11,556 bases of DNA from Gammaproteobacteria bacterium (GTDB taxonomy: Bacteria; Pseudomonadota; Gammaproteobacteria; Thiohalospirales; Thiohalospiraceae). The DNA lies in contig DRMK01000334.1 of assembly GCA_011322575.1 (NCBI GenBank), forward strand, positions 1-11,556. Direction: 5' to 3'. The notes under the pieces were generated by a model. It worked only from the letters and a program-made list of their open reading frames with translations. It did not search any database and was not told the origin of the DNA. Shown piece after piece: positions 1 through 6,713 of the stretch. Position 1 is the stretch's first letter; the number at the start of each line of letters is the position of its first letter. The translations under genes were made by a program, and so were the position numbers.

Positions 1-1
1 G

Positions 2-194
2 AGTCTGGGCTATGACCGGCATCTGAAGGCCAATACCGTCAAGCGGCGGACCCATTCCCTGTTTCGGCAGGGCTGTATGCTCTAATGAGTTGATTCCGAA
101 CATGCCGGAAGAGCGGTTACGGCCACTCATCGAGCGTTTTGCCGAGCTACTGCTCGAGCAACCTTCATTCAAAAACACTTTTTCCGTTGTCTGA
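2..194 (+). pseudogene. IS4-type transposase, C-terminal remnant with frameshift
   Basis: The frame from base 2 reads SLGYDRHLKANTVKRRTHSL and FRQGCML, then hits TAA at 83-85. The next frame continues LIPNMPEERLRPLIERFAEL, then LLEQPSFKNTFSVV, and stops at TGA 192-194. Removing one A at 84/85 joins the two halves into one peptide through ...CMLYELIPNMPEE.... The motif RRTHSLFRQG, followed by an IPNMPEE/RPLIERF helix and a hydrophobic terminal ...FSVV, matches my recollection of the C-terminal end of IS4-family DDE transposases. The catalytic part lies outside the window. As read, the gene is broken by a +1 insertion, so it is either a decayed copy or a sequencing error. The right terminal inverted repeat could not be located; only 22 bp separate this stop from the end of wrbA. 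The family assignment is from memory. Confidence 0.6.
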
Positions 195-216
195 AATGAG
201 GGGTTGCTTGAGGCTC

Positions 217-819
217 TCACCCCCTCCCTTCCATCAGCGCCTTGGCGCTCTCCGCCAACCGCCTGCCCAGCGCCCGGCACAGGCGCCGCTCCTCTTCGCT
301 CAGGGGCAGATCGCTGTCGGTTCCCGCTAGATGGCTGGCGCCGTAAGGAGTTCCGCCACTGCGGGTGTTGAGCAGATCGGTTTCGCTGTAGGGCAGGCCG
401 ACGATCAGCATGCCGTGGTGGAGCAGCGGCAGCATCATCGACAGCAACGTGCTCTCCTGACCTCCGTGCATGCTGGAGGCGGAGGTGAAGACGGCTCCCG
501 GCTTGCCCGCCAGCGCGCCCGAGAGCCACAGGGGCGAGGTTCCGTCCAGAAAGTACTTCAATGCCGCCGCCATGTTGCCGAAACGGGTGGGGCTGCCCAG
601 GGCCAGCCCGGCACACTCCTGCAGATCCTGCGGCTGCACGTAGGGTGGTCCGGACTCGGGGATCTCCTCCTCCACCGCCTCGCACACCGTGGACACCGCC
701 GGCACGGTGCGCAACCGGGCCTGCATCCCGGCCACCTCCTCCACACCCCGCGCTACCTGCCGGGCCATGTCGGCGGTGGCGCCGTAGCGGCTGTAGTAAA
801 GCACCAGTACATCGGCCAT
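217..819 (-). CDS. wrbA: WrbA-type NAD(P)H:quinone oxidoreductase (flavodoxin fold)
   Basis: This 200-residue cytoplasmic flavoprotein is predicted to reduce quinones by two electrons using NAD(P)H and FMN, which avoids semiquinone radicals. The length fits WrbA (about 198). Visible marks are the N-terminal strand and FMN-phosphate loop VLVLYYSRYGATADMA (residues 4-19), the GSPTRFGNM flavin loop (75-83), the TSASSMHGGQESTL segment (112-125) that matches the family TSTASxHGGQE pattern, and GGTPYGASHLAG (155-166). The start at 819 is preceded by GGAGA about 7 nt upstream. An ATG at 933 would add 38 residues without flavodoxin character and is rejected. The gene stands alone on the minus strand, its 3' end next to an IS remnant, and is divergent from the lipoprotein cluster. 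No convincing promoter was found upstream. Confidence 0.93.
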   Translation of the reverse strand: MADVLVLYYSRYGATADMARQVARGVEEVAGMQARLRTVPAVSTVCEAVEEEIPESGPPYVQPQDLQECAGLALGSPTRFGNMAAALKYFLDGTSPLWLSGALAGKPGAVFTSASSMHGGQESTLLSMMLPLLHHGMLIVGLPYSETDLLNTRSGGTPYGASHLAGTDSDLPLSEEERRLCRALGRRLAESAKALMEGRG

Positions 820-1036
820 GATATTTTCTCCGGGCTGCTTATCTTCTTTAACATTAGCGCAGAGAGTCCCCCGGTTCCACAGTTTCGCACCTGTTCGCCA
901 ATTCGTAAGGGCGTCGCGTTTCGGCGCCGGCATGGCCAGCCGTCCCTGTCAGGAGATGCCCGGCAAAAAGGAATTGGGTATATCTAAAGACGGGTTGCTG
1001 CTATCTGTCCCCCGATTTGGGGAAGCTCGTTTCGCC

Positions 1037-1065
1037 TTGACAGTATGCAGGGGCGGTGTTAGCGT
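1037..1065 (+). promoter_or_regulatory. Candidate sigma70 promoter for the lipoprotein-acylphosphatase cluster
   Basis: A perfect TTGACA (1037-1042) is followed after 17 nt by TAGCGT (1060-1065), which keeps only three of six consensus positions. It lies about 70 bp upstream of the lipoprotein start in the otherwise empty 318-bp gap 820-1137. A small dyad, TCCCC-6 nt-GGGGA (1008-1023), sits just upstream and could be an operator or chance. Nothing else was recognised in this gap. Confidence 0.45.
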
Positions 1066-1137
1066 GCTGCGCACGGAGGAGAGAACTTTTTCGTTGCTTT
1101 TTCGATGGTTATGCGAAACAACGGGTGGAGAGTGGGA

Positions 1138-1458
1138 ATGCCAGGAGTGACGGCCGGATTTGGTAGAAAAACTCTCATAATCATGCTGTTGCTGCTCGGT
1201 GCAGGGTGTGCCAGCGCGCCCCCGGTACAGGAGATGAGCGACGCCCGCCAGGCGGTGCAGGCCGCCCGGGAGGCCGATGCCAGACATTATGCGCCCATAA
1301 GTCTTGGAGAGGCGGAGCGCCTGCTGGAGGAGGCCACCCGGCTGCTGGAGAAGAAGGAGTACCGCAGGGCCAGGCAAGTTGCGCTGGCGGCCAAGGAGAT
1401 GGCCCTGAAGGCTCGCCATGTTTCCTGGGCGAAACAGCACGACGGAGACGAGCCGTAG
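1138..1458 (+). CDS. DUF4398-type outer-envelope lipoprotein
   Basis: This 106-residue predicted lipoprotein has an N-terminus with K/R at 10-11, a hydrophobic core LIIMLLLLGAG and a lipobox ending at Cys24 (LGAGC), so signal peptidase II processing is expected. The rest (about 33-95) is a charged, Ala/Glu/Arg-rich helical hairpin: DARQAVQAAREADARHYAP, then LGEAERLLEEATRLLEKKEY, then RRARQVALAAKEMALKAR. This is the layout of DUF4398 domains in envelope lipoproteins. The ATG at 1138 is chosen because GGAG (1127-1130) lies 7 nt upstream; ATGs at 1105 and 1111 lack this and would add an odd N-terminus. The molecular role is unknown. It leads a tight cluster with a UPF0114 protein, a TlpA-like thioredoxin and acylphosphatase. 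Confidence 0.8.
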   Translation: MPGVTAGFGRKTLIIMLLLLGAGCASAPPVQEMSDARQAVQAAREADARHYAPISLGEAERLLEEATRLLEKKEYRRARQVALAAKEMALKARHVSWAKQHDGDEP

Positions 1459-1492
1459 CATCGAACCGGGTGACCGGTTGCAAGGCGGGAAT

Positions 1493-2023
1493 ATGAAGAG
1501 ACTGGAAACCACTTTCGAGAACCTGCTCTGGAACAGCCGTTTCGTGGTACTGATAGCGGTGGTTTCCAGCCTGCTCATCGCCTTTGCGGTGTTTTTCGTC
1601 GCCACGATGGATGCCATATTCACCGTCTATCACGCGCTGGAATACGGCATGCCGGGCATGGAGGCAGCGGAGCGGGCTACCTTGCGCGCATCGATCATTA
1701 CCCATGTGGTGGAGATCGTGGATGGCTATCTGCTGGCAACGGTGCTGCTGATCTTCTCCCTGGGGCTCTATGAGCTGTTCATCAGCAAAATCGACTTGGC
1801 GGAGAACTCCGAAACCTCCTCCAATGTGCTGTTGATCCGCAGTCTGGACGATCTGAAGAACCGGCTGGCCAAAGTTATCCTGATGATCCTGATCGTGCGT
1901 TTCTTCGAGTACGCCATCGGCATGAAATTCACCAGCGCGCTGGATCTGCTGATGCTCTCCGGTGGAATCGCGCTGATCGGCCTGGCCCTCTATCTCTCGC
2001 ATGTAGCCGATGGCAAACACTGA
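1493..2023 (+). CDS. UPF0114/YqhA family inner-membrane protein
   Basis: This 176-residue polytopic membrane protein has about four hydrophobic segments: 17-38, about 74-97, 126-145 and 150-170. The N-terminal LETTFENLLWNSRFVVLIAVV and the VEIVDGYLLATVLLIFSLGLYELFI region are characteristic of YqhA/UPF0114. SLDDLKNRLAKVI forms a charged link before the third helix. Family function is not established, although it is often annotated as a small membrane protein of the YqhA type. An in-frame ATG at 1418 would place 25 extra polar residues inside the previous gene. The ATG at 1493 is preferred, being near AAGGCGGGA and starting the family's MKRLE...FE N-terminus. It starts 34 nt after the lipoprotein gene, and its stop overlaps the next start by one base (TGATG), so translation is probably coupled. 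Confidence 0.88.
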   Translation: MKRLETTFENLLWNSRFVVLIAVVSSLLIAFAVFFVATMDAIFTVYHALEYGMPGMEAAERATLRASIITHVVEIVDGYLLATVLLIFSLGLYELFISKIDLAENSETSSNVLLIRSLDDLKNRLAKVILMILIVRFFEYAIGMKFTSALDLLMLSGGIALIGLALYLSHVADGKH

Positions 2024-2499
2024 TGACTAGATTCACACTATTGGCCCCGCTGACATTAATGGCCATGCTGCTGGTTTCCCTTTCCGCAGGGGCCAACAGC
2101 GACTTCAGCTTGCAGGGTATCGACGGCAAGACCTACCGGCTGTCGGACTACCGGGGCAAGTGGGTGGTGGTGAACTACTGGGCCACCTGGTGTCCTCCCT
2201 GCCGCGCCGAGATTCCCGATCTGGTGGAGTTTCATGAGCGCAACAGGGAGCGCGGGGCGGTGGTGCTGGGGGTGGCTTACGAACAGATCGGGGTCGAACA
2301 GCTGCGGAAGTTTGTCGACAGGTACGCCATCAACTACCCGATCCTGAGAATCGATCCCGGTTCTCCTGATGTGCTTGGACCGATTCCGGGGCTGCCAACC
2401 ACCTACCTGGTTTCCCCGGAGGGAGAGGTGGTGGCCCAGCAGGCGGGCATGATTACCGGCAAGGCGATAGAGAAGTTCATCCGCAACTACGAGAAGTAA
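2023..2499 (+). CDS. Periplasmic TlpA/ResA-like thioredoxin-fold protein
   Basis: This 158-residue exported thiol-disulfide protein has a signal sequence at 1-24 (TRF n-region, hydrophobic LLAPLTLMAMLLVSLS, ASA-like end ..SAGANS). The mature part opens with FSLQGIDGKTYRLSDYRGK, the usual TlpA/ResA lead-in. The active site is WCPPC (Trp56, Cys57, Cys60) in VVVNYWATWCPPCRAEIP. The cis-proline loop is LPTTYLV (Pro125), followed by SPEGEVV. The CPPC dipeptide and export suggest a reductant of extracytoplasmic thiols, for example cytochrome c apoproteins, or a general disulfide enzyme; the substrate is not shown. There is no lipobox, so it is probably soluble periplasmic unless the signal stays uncleaved. 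It lies between the YqhA-like gene (1-nt overlap) and acyP (3-nt gap). Confidence 0.9.
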   Translation: MTRFTLLAPLTLMAMLLVSLSAGANSDFSLQGIDGKTYRLSDYRGKWVVVNYWATWCPPCRAEIPDLVEFHERNRERGAVVLGVAYEQIGVEQLRKFVDRYAINYPILRIDPGSPDVLGPIPGLPTTYLVSPEGEVVAQQAGMITGKAIEKFIRNYEK

Positions 2500-2502
2500 A
2501 CG

Positions 2503-2781
2503 ATGCAGACCGGTTGCATGCGCTGCGTTGTCCACGGGCGGGTGCAGGGGGTTTTCTTCCGGGCCAGCACCAGGGATGTGGCGGGCAAGCTGGGATTGAG
2601 CGGCGGTGTCAGCAACCTGCCCGACGGTGGTGTCGAGGTGATCGCCTGCGGAGAGGCCAGGGCTCTGGAGGAGCTGCGGCGCTGGCTTCGCAAGGGGCCA
2701 CCACTGGCGCGCGTGGAGTCACTGCAGTGCGAGGAGCTTCCCGGACTGCCATCGCACTACCGGCCCGATTTTACCTTTTGA
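2503..2781 (+). CDS. acyP: Acylphosphatase
   Basis: This 92-residue cytoplasmic enzyme hydrolyses acyl phosphates such as acetyl phosphate or 1,3-bisphosphoglycerate. The full-length fold is visible. The phosphate-binding loop is GRVQGVFFR (12-20), with catalytic Arg20. The catalytic Asn38 lies in VSNLPDGGVEV (36-46), matching the family V-x-N-x-x-D-G pattern. A C-terminal SHYRPDFTF strand closes the fold. Length is typical (about 90). It begins 3 nt after the thioredoxin gene stop, so it is the last gene of that cluster. Its 3' end overlaps the convergent ispH end by 11 bp, leaving no room for a conventional terminator between them. Confidence 0.93.
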   Translation: MQTGCMRCVVHGRVQGVFFRASTRDVAGKLGLSGGVSNLPDGGVEVIACGEARALEELRRWLRKGPPLARVESLQCEELPGLPSHYRPDFTF

Positions 2782-3727
2782 CCCGGTTTGACGAGGCGTC
2801 CCGCAGCCCCTCCGGCAGCTTGAATACCACCCTCTCCGGGCGGGTGACGAAATTTTCCACCGCTTGCGCCCCCCAGCCCTTCAGACGATCGACCACCTCC
2901 TGCACCAGCACCTCCGGAGCCGAGGCCCCCGCCGTGAGGCCGATACGGCTCTTTCCCTCCAGCCACTCGCGCCGAATCTCTCCGGCATTGTCGATCAGGA
3001 AGGAGGCCGCGCCGTTGCGCTCCGCCACCTCGCGCAACCGGTTGGAGTTGGAGCTGTTGGGGGAGCCCACCACCAGCACCAGTTCGCAACGCTGCGCCAG
3101 ATCCTTGACCGCATCCTGACGGTTCTGGGTGGCGTAGCAGATGTCATCCTTCTTGGGCTGCAGGATGTTGGGGAAGCGCGCGCGCAGAGCCGCGATCACC
3201 TCTCTCGTATCGTCCAGGGAGAGGGTGGTCTGGGTCACCAGGGCCAGATTGTCCGGATCCTTTACCTGCAGGCGGGCAACATCCTCCGGCACCTCCACCA
3301 GATAGATCCCCCCTTGCTCGCTTTCATACTGGCCCATGGTGCCCTCTACCTCGGGGTGGCCGGCGTGGCCAATCAGGATGCATTCACGGCCCTCCGCGGC
3401 ATAGCGCTCCACCTCCATGTGTATCCGGGTCACCAGGGGACAGGTGGCGTCGAACACCCGCAGCCCGCGCCGCCTGGCCTCGTGCTGCACCGCCCTGGAA
3501 ACCCCGTGGGCGCTGAAGATGACGATGGCCCCGTCCGGTACTTCGTCCAGCTCATTGACAAACCTGGCCCCCTTGGCGCGCAGCCCCTCGACTACGAAGC
3601 GGTTGTGAACCACCTCGTGCCGCACGTAGATGGGGGCTCCGAAGCGCTCCAGGGCGCGCTCCACAATCTCGATTGCCCGGTCGACGCCGGCACAGAAACC
3701 GCGCGGATTGGCTAACAGAATATCCAT
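2771..3727 (-). CDS. ispH: 4-hydroxy-3-methylbut-2-enyl diphosphate reductase (IspH/LytB)
   Basis: This 318-residue enzyme catalyses the last step of the MEP isoprenoid pathway, reducing HMBPP to IPP and DMAPP with a 4Fe-4S cluster in the cytoplasm. All three cluster cysteines are present at the positions known in E. coli: Cys12 (PRGFCAG), Cys96 (DATCPLV) and Cys197 (ICYATQ). Also present are the substrate-binding histidines in VRHEVVHNRFVV (His37, His41) and GHAGHPEVEGT (His124), the proton-relay Glu126, Thr167 (VTQTTLS) and the C-terminal GSPNSSNSNRL and TAGASAPE motifs. The family length is about 316. It is divergent from apbC across 56 bp and convergent with acyP (11-bp overlap). The start is preceded by GAGGT about 12 nt upstream, a rather long spacing. 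Confidence 0.97.
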   Translation of the reverse strand: MDILLANPRGFCAGVDRAIEIVERALERFGAPIYVRHEVVHNRFVVEGLRAKGARFVNELDEVPDGAIVIFSAHGVSRAVQHEARRRGLRVFDATCPLVTRIHMEVERYAAEGRECILIGHAGHPEVEGTMGQYESEQGGIYLVEVPEDVARLQVKDPDNLALVTQTTLSLDDTREVIAALRARFPNILQPKKDDICYATQNRQDAVKDLAQRCELVLVVGSPNSSNSNRLREVAERNGAASFLIDNAGEIRREWLEGKSRIGLTAGASAPEVLVQEVVDRLKGWGAQAVENFVTRPERVVFKLPEGLRDASSNRVKR

Positions 3728-3783
3728 AAAACGAGTTTTACCTCATAATAGGCGGTCCGACAGACCAATCGTGGAGCAGTTTA
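3728..3783. promoter_or_regulatory. Divergent ispH-apbC promoter region
   Basis: These 56 bp separate two divergent genes for Fe-S proteins. On the plus strand CATAAT (3745-3750) fits a -10 element five of six, with a weak TATCCA 17 nt upstream. On the minus strand TATTAT (3751-3746) fits a -10 for ispH, with no good -35. The two -10 boxes overlap, so the promoters could exclude each other. A small dyad, GGTC-CGACA-GACC, lies at about 3754-3766, and AAAAC-GA-GTTTT near 3729-3740. GGAG (3774-3777) is 6 nt before the apbC ATG. No IscR-like site was recognised. Confidence 0.4.
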
Positions 3784-4875
3784 ATGAGCAACCTGTCCCG
3801 TGCACAAGTGGAATCAGCCATCCGCGAATATATCGACCCCTGGCTCGAACGGGATCTGCTGTCTGCCAAATGTATCAAGGATATCCGTACAGACGACGGC
3901 AAGGTACACGTGGAGGTGGTGCTCGGGTTTCCTGCCGCCGGTTACGAGGAGCGGTTGGCCGGGGAACTGCGCCGGCATATCACGGCCATCGAGGGGGTGG
4001 ACGAGGTCACCATCACCACCGGCACCCGTATCATCCGTCACGCGGTGCAGAAAGGCGTGAAGCCGCTCGAGGAGGTGAAGAACGTGATTGTCGTCGCCTC
4101 CGGCAAGGGCGGAGTGGGGAAGTCCACCACCGCGGTCAACCTGGCGCTCGCCCTGCAGGCCGAGGGGGCGGCGGTGGGGCTCATGGATGCCGACATCTAC
4201 GGCCCCAGCCTGCCGCGCATGCTTGGCGTTGCCCACAAGCCGGAGTCGAAGGATGGCAAAACGATGGAACCGGTGGTGGCCCACGGCTTGCAGACCATCT
4301 CCATCGGCTACCTGATAGAGGAGGACACCCCCATGATCTGGCGTGGCCCGATGGTGAACAGCGCGCTGCAGCAGCTCATCAACGAAACCCGCTGGCAGGG
4401 GCTGGACTATCTGATCGTGGATCTCCCCCCCGGCACCGGCGACATCCAGCTCACCCTGGCCCAGAAGGTACCGGTGAGCGGCGCCATCATCGTAACCACG
4501 CCCCAGGAGATCGCCCTGCTGGACGCGCGCAAGGGGCTGAAGATGTTCGAGAAGGTGGGAGTGCCCGTACTGGGGGTGGTGGAGAACATGAGCACCCACG
4601 TCTGTTCGGCATGTGGCCACGAAGAACACATATTTGGTGCCGGGGGTGGCGCGAGCATGGCGCGGCAGCACGGTGTCGCGCTGCTGGGATCCCTGCCGCT
4701 GGATCTCTCCATCCGCGAGCATACCGACGGCGGCACCCCAACGGTAGCCGCCGATCCGGAGAGTCGCCTGAGCGGCATCTACCGCGACATCGCACGCCGG
4801 GCCAGCGCGCAGCTATCCCTGCGACCCAGGGACTTCAGCCACAAGTTTCCCCATATCGTGGTGGAAAAGCAGTAA
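3784..4875 (+). CDS. apbC: Mrp/ApbC iron-sulfur cluster carrier P-loop ATPase
   Basis: This 363-residue cytoplasmic ATPase of the Mrp/NBP35 family carries and delivers Fe-S clusters to apoproteins. Domains in order are an N-terminal MIP18/DUF59-type domain (about 5-85, with GFPAAGYEERLAGELR), then the deviant Walker A GKGGVGKS (107-114, signature Lys108), MDADIYGPSLPRMLG (134-148), the switch-like VDLPPGTGD (212-220) and the cluster-binding CxxC at Cys274/Cys277 (HVCSACGH). Length fits bacterial ApbC with the fused N-terminal domain. The ATG at 3784 has GGAG 6 nt upstream. dcd follows 17 nt after the stop, an arrangement common in gammaproteobacteria. IspH, a cluster-dependent enzyme, is encoded divergently next to it. 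Confidence 0.96.
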   Translation: MSNLSRAQVESAIREYIDPWLERDLLSAKCIKDIRTDDGKVHVEVVLGFPAAGYEERLAGELRRHITAIEGVDEVTITTGTRIIRHAVQKGVKPLEEVKNVIVVASGKGGVGKSTTAVNLALALQAEGAAVGLMDADIYGPSLPRMLGVAHKPESKDGKTMEPVVAHGLQTISIGYLIEEDTPMIWRGPMVNSALQQLINETRWQGLDYLIVDLPPGTGDIQLTLAQKVPVSGAIIVTTPQEIALLDARKGLKMFEKVGVPVLGVVENMSTHVCSACGHEEHIFGAGGGASMARQHGVALLGSLPLDLSIREHTDGGTPTVAADPESRLSGIYRDIARRASAQLSLRPRDFSHKFPHIVVEKQ

Positions 4876-4892
4876 AAAACGGAAACAGACCC

Positions 4893-5459
4893 ATGAGCAT
4901 CAAGTCCGACCGTTGGATCCGCCGCATGGCGCAGCAACACAACATGATCGATCCGTTCGTCCCCGGTCAGGTGCGGGATACCGACCGGGGGCGGGTGATC
5001 TCCTATGGCACCTCCAGTTACGGTTACGATATCCGCTGCGCAGACGAGTTCAAGATCTTTACCAACATCAACTCCGCCATCGTGGATCCCAAGGCGTTCG
5101 ATGCCGACAGTTTCGTGGATTTCAAGGGAGATGTCTGCATAATCCCTCCCAACTCCTTCGCCCTGGCGCGGACCGTGGAGTATTTTCGCATTCCGCGCAA
5201 TGTGCTGACCATCTGCCTCGGCAAATCCACCTATGCCCGCTGCGGTATCATCGTCAACGTCACACCCCTGGAGCCGGAGTGGGAGGGTCATATTACTTTG
5301 GAGTTTTCCAACACCACTCCCCTGCCGGCCAGGATCTATGCCAACGAAGGGGTGGCCCAGGTGCTGTTCTTTGAGTCTGACGAGGTGTGTGACGTTTCAT
5401 ACAGGGATCGGGGCGGCAAGTACCAGGGCCAGACCGGAGTTACCCTCCCTACCTCCTGA
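4893..5459 (+). CDS. dcd: dCTP deaminase
   Basis: This 188-residue enzyme deaminates dCTP to dUTP, feeding dTMP synthesis; it works as a cytoplasmic homotrimer of the dUTPase fold. Seen are SYGTSSYGYDIRCADEF (37-53), the phosphate-binding GKSTYARCGI (110-119, Ser112, Arg116), VTPLEPEWEGHITLEFSNTT (123-142) with catalytic Glu137, and the C-terminal KYQGQTGVTLP that closes over the nucleotide. Length is that of the Pseudomonas-type Dcd, slightly shorter than the 193 residues of E. coli. The reading frame stays open far upstream through apbC, but homology starts at the ATG of MSIKSDRWIRRMA. The ribosome site is weak (ACGGA, about 9-10 nt away), so co-expression with apbC is likely. Confidence 0.96.
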   Translation: MSIKSDRWIRRMAQQHNMIDPFVPGQVRDTDRGRVISYGTSSYGYDIRCADEFKIFTNINSAIVDPKAFDADSFVDFKGDVCIIPPNSFALARTVEYFRIPRNVLTICLGKSTYARCGIIVNVTPLEPEWEGHITLEFSNTTPLPARIYANEGVAQVLFFESDEVCDVSYRDRGGKYQGQTGVTLPTS

Positions 5460-5514
5460 TAGGAAAGCGCGGCGGGCGCCTTGATCGAGCGCAAGGAGCC
5501 CCGAGCCTGCCAGG

Positions 5515-5523
5515 TGATATAGT
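5515..5523 (+). promoter_or_regulatory. Candidate extended -10 promoter for the phosphodiesterase unit
   Basis: TGATATAGT contains TG-n-TATAGT, an extended -10 with five of six consensus bases, 33 bp before the ATG at 5556. No -35 match lies at the right distance (TTGATC at 5481 is too far). The 96-bp gap after dcd also holds a 5-bp stem CCTTG-8 nt-CAAGG with no T run, so it is not a convincing terminator. GAGGGA (5545-5550) is the ribosome site. Confidence 0.35.
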
Positions 5524-5555
5524 GCCGACATTCTGTCTTTCCTCGAGGGAACAAG

Positions 5556-6683
5556 ATGTCCGGCATGAAACAGCTCCCCGTGGTGGCGGCTGCCGCCGCG
5601 AACGGTGGAATCCGGAAGCGCATCGGTCACGGGGCGTTGGTTGCCCTGGTGGCGCTGCTGTTACTGCCGCTTTGCGCCGCAGGCGGGCAGGTGGAGTTCG
5701 TTGTCCATGTGAGCGTCGATGGCCTGCGCCCGGATGCCATTACCATCCTGGGTCATGCCGGAGCCCCCAATTTCTACCGCTTGAGGGCGGAGGGAGCGTT
5801 TACCGACAATGCCCGTACCGATGCCAACTACCTCGGTACCCTGCCGAATCATATCAGTCAGCTGACCGGGCGGGCGGTGGCGGGGGCCGCAGGGCACAAC
5901 TACGGCGACAACCGCGAGCCGCCAGCGCACCGTACCTTGCACTCCCACAAGGGCGCCTATCTGGCGAGCGTCTTTGACGTGGTTCACGATCATGGCCTCT
6001 CCACCGCGCTGTTCACCGGCAAGGAGAAGTTCCGCATCTTCCGCCAGAGTTATGACGGCAGCCACGGCGCCCCGGATCGGGTTGGGGTGGACAACGGGCG
6101 CAACAAGATCGATCGTTATGTGTGTATGGAGGATACCAGGCAGCTGCTGGAGGAGTACCTTGCCGCCATGCGTGCCGCGCCGTTCAACTACAGCCTGTTG
6201 CACCTGCGTGATCCGGACTCGGCCGGGCACCGGTACTACTGGGACGTGACGCCGGGCAGCGAGTATATGAAGGCAGTTCGGAGGGTGGACGGGATGCTGG
6301 GCAAGCTGCTGCGCCTGATCGGTACGGACTCCAGGCTGGCCGGGCGCACGGTGCTGGTGGTGACCGCGGATCACGGCGGCACCTACGGCTCCAATCACAC
6401 CATTCTGGACAGCAGGAAGAACTATACTATCCCTTTCTATGTTTGGGGGCCCGGGATTGTCCCGCCAGCCGCCGATCTCTATGCCCTCAACCGGCACAGC
6501 CGCCTTGATCCGGGAACCGGTCGCCCCCCGAATTCGGCCTCTCCACAGCCGATCCGTGAAGGGGATGTGGCAAATTTGGTGCTGGATCTGCTGGGGCTGG
6601 GTCCCATCGAGGGTTCCACCATCAACCGCGCCCAGGATCTGGAGGTAAGGGGAGGGCCATCCGCTGCCGCCCCGCCTCCCTGA
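5556..6683 (+). CDS. Exported alkaline-phosphatase-superfamily phosphodiesterase/nucleotide pyrophosphatase
   Basis: This 375-residue predicted exported metalloenzyme is of the type I phosphodiesterase/nucleotide pyrophosphatase kind. A basic n-region (RKRIGHG, 20-26) and hydrophobic stretch LVALVALLLLPLCAA (28-42) form a signal peptide or anchor. The two-metal site is complete by pattern: Asp55 (SVDGLRPD), nucleophile Thr95 (GTLPNHISQLTG), Asp221 and His225 (RDPDSAGH), Asp272 and His273 (TADHGG), and His281 (SNHT). FYVWGPGI (294-301) and EGDVANLVLDLLGL match the C-terminal part of such enzymes. The substrate cannot be read; nucleotide diesters are only a family-level guess. GAGGGA lies 5 nt before the ATG. 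The C-terminus is Ala/Pro-rich. The next gene follows closely in the same direction, implying an operon. Confidence 0.85.
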   Translation: MSGMKQLPVVAAAAANGGIRKRIGHGALVALVALLLLPLCAAGGQVEFVVHVSVDGLRPDAITILGHAGAPNFYRLRAEGAFTDNARTDANYLGTLPNHISQLTGRAVAGAAGHNYGDNREPPAHRTLHSHKGAYLASVFDVVHDHGLSTALFTGKEKFRIFRQSYDGSHGAPDRVGVDNGRNKIDRYVCMEDTRQLLEEYLAAMRAAPFNYSLLHLRDPDSAGHRYYWDVTPGSEYMKAVRRVDGMLGKLLRLIGTDSRLAGRTVLVVTADHGGTYGSNHTILDSRKNYTIPFYVWGPGIVPPAADLYALNRHSRLDPGTGRPPNSASPQPIREGDVANLVLDLLGLGPIEGSTINRAQDLEVRGGPSAAAPPP

Positions 6684-6701
6684 TTCAAGTCCGCCATGTC
6701 T

Positions 6702-6706
6702 GGAGG
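6702..6706 (+). promoter_or_regulatory. Strong ribosome binding site supporting a TTG start
   Basis: GGAGG at 6702-6706 lies 7 nt before TTG 6714 but downstream of the first in-frame ATG at 6696, which has no Shine-Dalgarno match ahead of it. This points to translation from TTG 6714. Confidence 0.55.
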
Positions 6707-6713
6707 AAGGGTT

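Noticed and set aside
331..987. 218-codon plus-strand frame antisense to wrbA
   Set aside because: WrbA motifs on the minus strand are unmistakable, and this frame has no ribosome site or domain.
1181..2020. 279-codon minus-strand frame across the lipoprotein and YqhA-like genes
   Set aside because: It is a Gln/His-rich shadow of two genes with lipobox and membrane motifs on the plus strand.
3630..4892. Long open frame running in frame into dcd
   Set aside because: It is out of frame with apbC and partly antisense to ispH. The upstream part is low-complexity Arg/Gly/His-rich sequence with no family motif. Only the part from 4893 is real (Dcd).
5461..5500. Possible rho-independent terminator after dcd
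   Set aside because: Only a 5-bp stem with an 8-nt loop and no T run.
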